64,000 nucleotides of DNA, taken from the NCBI RefSeq assembly GCF_019443745.1, contig NZ_CP050948.1, positions 4,344,001-4,408,000 of the forward strand, in the 5' to 3' direction. The notes beneath the pieces were generated by a model. It was given only the letters and a program-made list of their open reading frames with translations, made no database searches and had not been told where the DNA came from. Below, piece after piece: positions 63,000 to 64,000 of the stretch (position 1 is the first letter of the stretch; every line of letters begins with the position of its first letter). A program made the translations under genes and the position numbers. Source of the stretch: Iamia sp. SCSIO 61187. Lineage in GTDB: Bacteria; Actinomycetota; Acidimicrobiia; Acidimicrobiales; Iamiaceae.

Positions 63000-64000
63000 G
63001 TGGCCGGTCCCCCCTCGCTCGACGCCCTGGTCCGGCGGTCCGCCGATCCGGCCCGGGTGGCCGGCGTGCTGGACCGCCTCGACGACGCAGCCGGGGACCG
63101 GGTCGCCGCCGACGAGGACCTGGCCCGGGCCGTCGTCGCCGTCGCCGCCGCCAGCGCGTGGATGGGTCGGCTGCTGGTGGCCGACGCCGGTGCGGTCGAC
63201 GTGCTCGCCGACCTCGACGCGCCGGTCGCCGACGGCGACGTCGACGACGCCCGCACCGTCGCCCGGTGGTGGCGTCGCGAACAGGTCCGCATCGCCGCCC
63301 GTGACCTCGTCGGGCGCGACCCCCTCGAGACGACCATGGCCCTCCTGGCCCGGGGCGCGGCGGCGGTGCTGGGCCACGCCCTCCGGGTCGCCGGCGCCGA
63401 CCACCTCGCCGTGGTCGGCCTGGGGAAGGCCGGCGGCAACGAGCTCAACTACGCCTCCGACGTCGACGTCGTCCTCGTCGGCCCCACGGGCGACGCCGCC
63501 GACCGCGGCGCCGCCCAGCGGGCGCTCACCGTGGCCCGCACCGCCCTGCGCGTCGACCTCGACCTGCGCCCGGGCGGGCGCGACGGCGCCCTGGTCCGCA
63601 CCGTCGAGGGCTACCGGGCCCACTGGGACCGGTGGGCCGAGCCGTGGGAGCGCCAGGCCCTGCTCAAGGCCCGACCCCTCGCCGGGGCCTCGGACCTGGG
63701 CGACGCCTTCGCCGCGGCCGCGGCCGACGTGGTGTGGGACCGACCCTTCGCGGCCGACGACCTCCACGCCGTCCGAGCCCTGAAGGCCCGCACCGAGCGC
63801 CACGCCCTCGCCCGCGACGGGGCGGGGGACGTCAAGCGCACCCCGGGGGGCATCCGCGACATCGAGTTCTCGGCCCAGCTCCTGCAGCTCGTCCACGGCC
63901 CGCTCGACCCCGCCCTGCGCGTGCGGGGGACGCTGCCGGCGCTCACCGCCCTGGCCGACGGGGGCTACGTCGACGAGGACGACGCCCGGTGGCTGCGGGC
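63000..64000 (+). CDS. glnE: Glutamine synthetase adenylyltransferase/deadenylase GlnE, 3' part beyond window
   Basis: 333 codons from GTG 63000; the gene continues past the right edge. Bifunctional enzyme that adds or removes AMP on glutamine synthetase in response to PII state. The nucleotidyltransferase signature is complete: GLGKAGGNELNYASDVDVV (140-158) with the catalytic Asp154-x-Asp156, then WERQALLKARPLAG and DVKRTPGGIRDIEFSAQLLQL. This N-terminal half is the deadenylylating-domain type. A CAAGAT box eight bases upstream could be the -10 of a leaderless transcript. The LysR gene is divergent. Confidence 0.94.
   Translation, partial: MAGPPSLDALVRRSADPARVAGVLDRLDDAAGDRVAADEDLARAVVAVAAASAWMGRLLVADAGAVDVLADLDAPVADGDVDDARTVARWWRREQVRIAARDLVGRDPLETTMALLARGAAAVLGHALRVAGADHLAVVGLGKAGGNELNYASDVDVVLVGPTGDAADRGAAQRALTVARTALRVDLDLRPGGRDGALVRTVEGYRAHWDRWAEPWERQALLKARPLAGASDLGDAFAAAAADVVWDRPFAADDLHAVRALKARTERHALARDGAGDVKRTPGGIRDIEFSAQLLQLVHGPLDPALRVRGTLPALTALADGGYVDEDDARWLR

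Overview
The window is very G+C-rich, densely packed bacterial chromosome. It carries a form I aerobic CO dehydrogenase operon, a class E sortase, an F420-type PPOX enzyme, a secretin-free Tad pilus operon, many GTG/TTG starts and very frequent 4-base GTGA/ATGA gene overlaps. Together these point to Actinomycetota, plausibly class Acidimicrobiia (Iamia/Ilumatobacter-like); that placement is inference from gene content, not from a marker tree. No transposase, integrase, phage gene, CRISPR array or rRNA was seen. Both ends cut genes: a PknK-like pseudokinase/ATPase on the left and glnE on the right.

Layout. 1-10 kb: pseudokinase-ATPase regulator translationally coupled to an FAD oxidoreductase, a lipase-like lipoprotein, tRNA-His, an RsbW-like ATPase divergent from a LuxR-type response regulator, and a haem-oxygenase-fold iron enzyme. 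10-21 kb: DapB-like reductase, 2OG-Fe(II) oxygenase, RibD-like reductase plus flavin reductase, an aminotransferase, tryptophan 2,3-dioxygenase and MarR cluster with a strong operator next to yceI, a shortened membrane protein, otsA and infA. 21.4-22.1 kb: tRNA-Thr(CGU) followed by a 68-bp tandem array of its own 3' half, leading into infA. 22-32 kb: dienelactone hydrolase, a PAS/GAF/GGDEF/EAL protein, holB, tmk, topA, ribosome-rescue factor arfB and an RsbV/RsbW-like pair. 32.6-43 kb: MrfA-like helicase, sortase with its LPXTG substrate, and a full-length tad operon. 43-54 kb: HAD phosphatases, histidine phosphatase, ECF sigma with a membrane partner, SigA-like sigma, EamA transporter, hisE, nadE and a CDF metal exporter. 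54-63 kb: coxMSL, an XdhC-YHS fusion, a MobA-like transferase, coxD, coxE and a convergent LysR gene, then glnE.

How the genes work together. The cox operon encodes all three catalytic subunits plus cofactor-maturation proteins, so the organism probably oxidises trace CO as an energy supplement. The tad operon (CpaE, TadA, TadB, TadC, Flp pilin, TadE) lies immediately upstream of a sortase and its likely substrate, suggesting one surface-attachment locus. Two separate RsbW/RsbV-like sets, an ECF sigma and a SigA-like sigma show layered sigma control.

The most unusual structures are the tRNA-Thr 3'-half tandem array, a tRNA-His lacking the usual G-1/C73 identity element, a family of GTTCTG...CAGAAC palindromes between genes, and a recurrent TANNNT box 6-8 bases before start codons that suggests widespread leaderless mRNAs.
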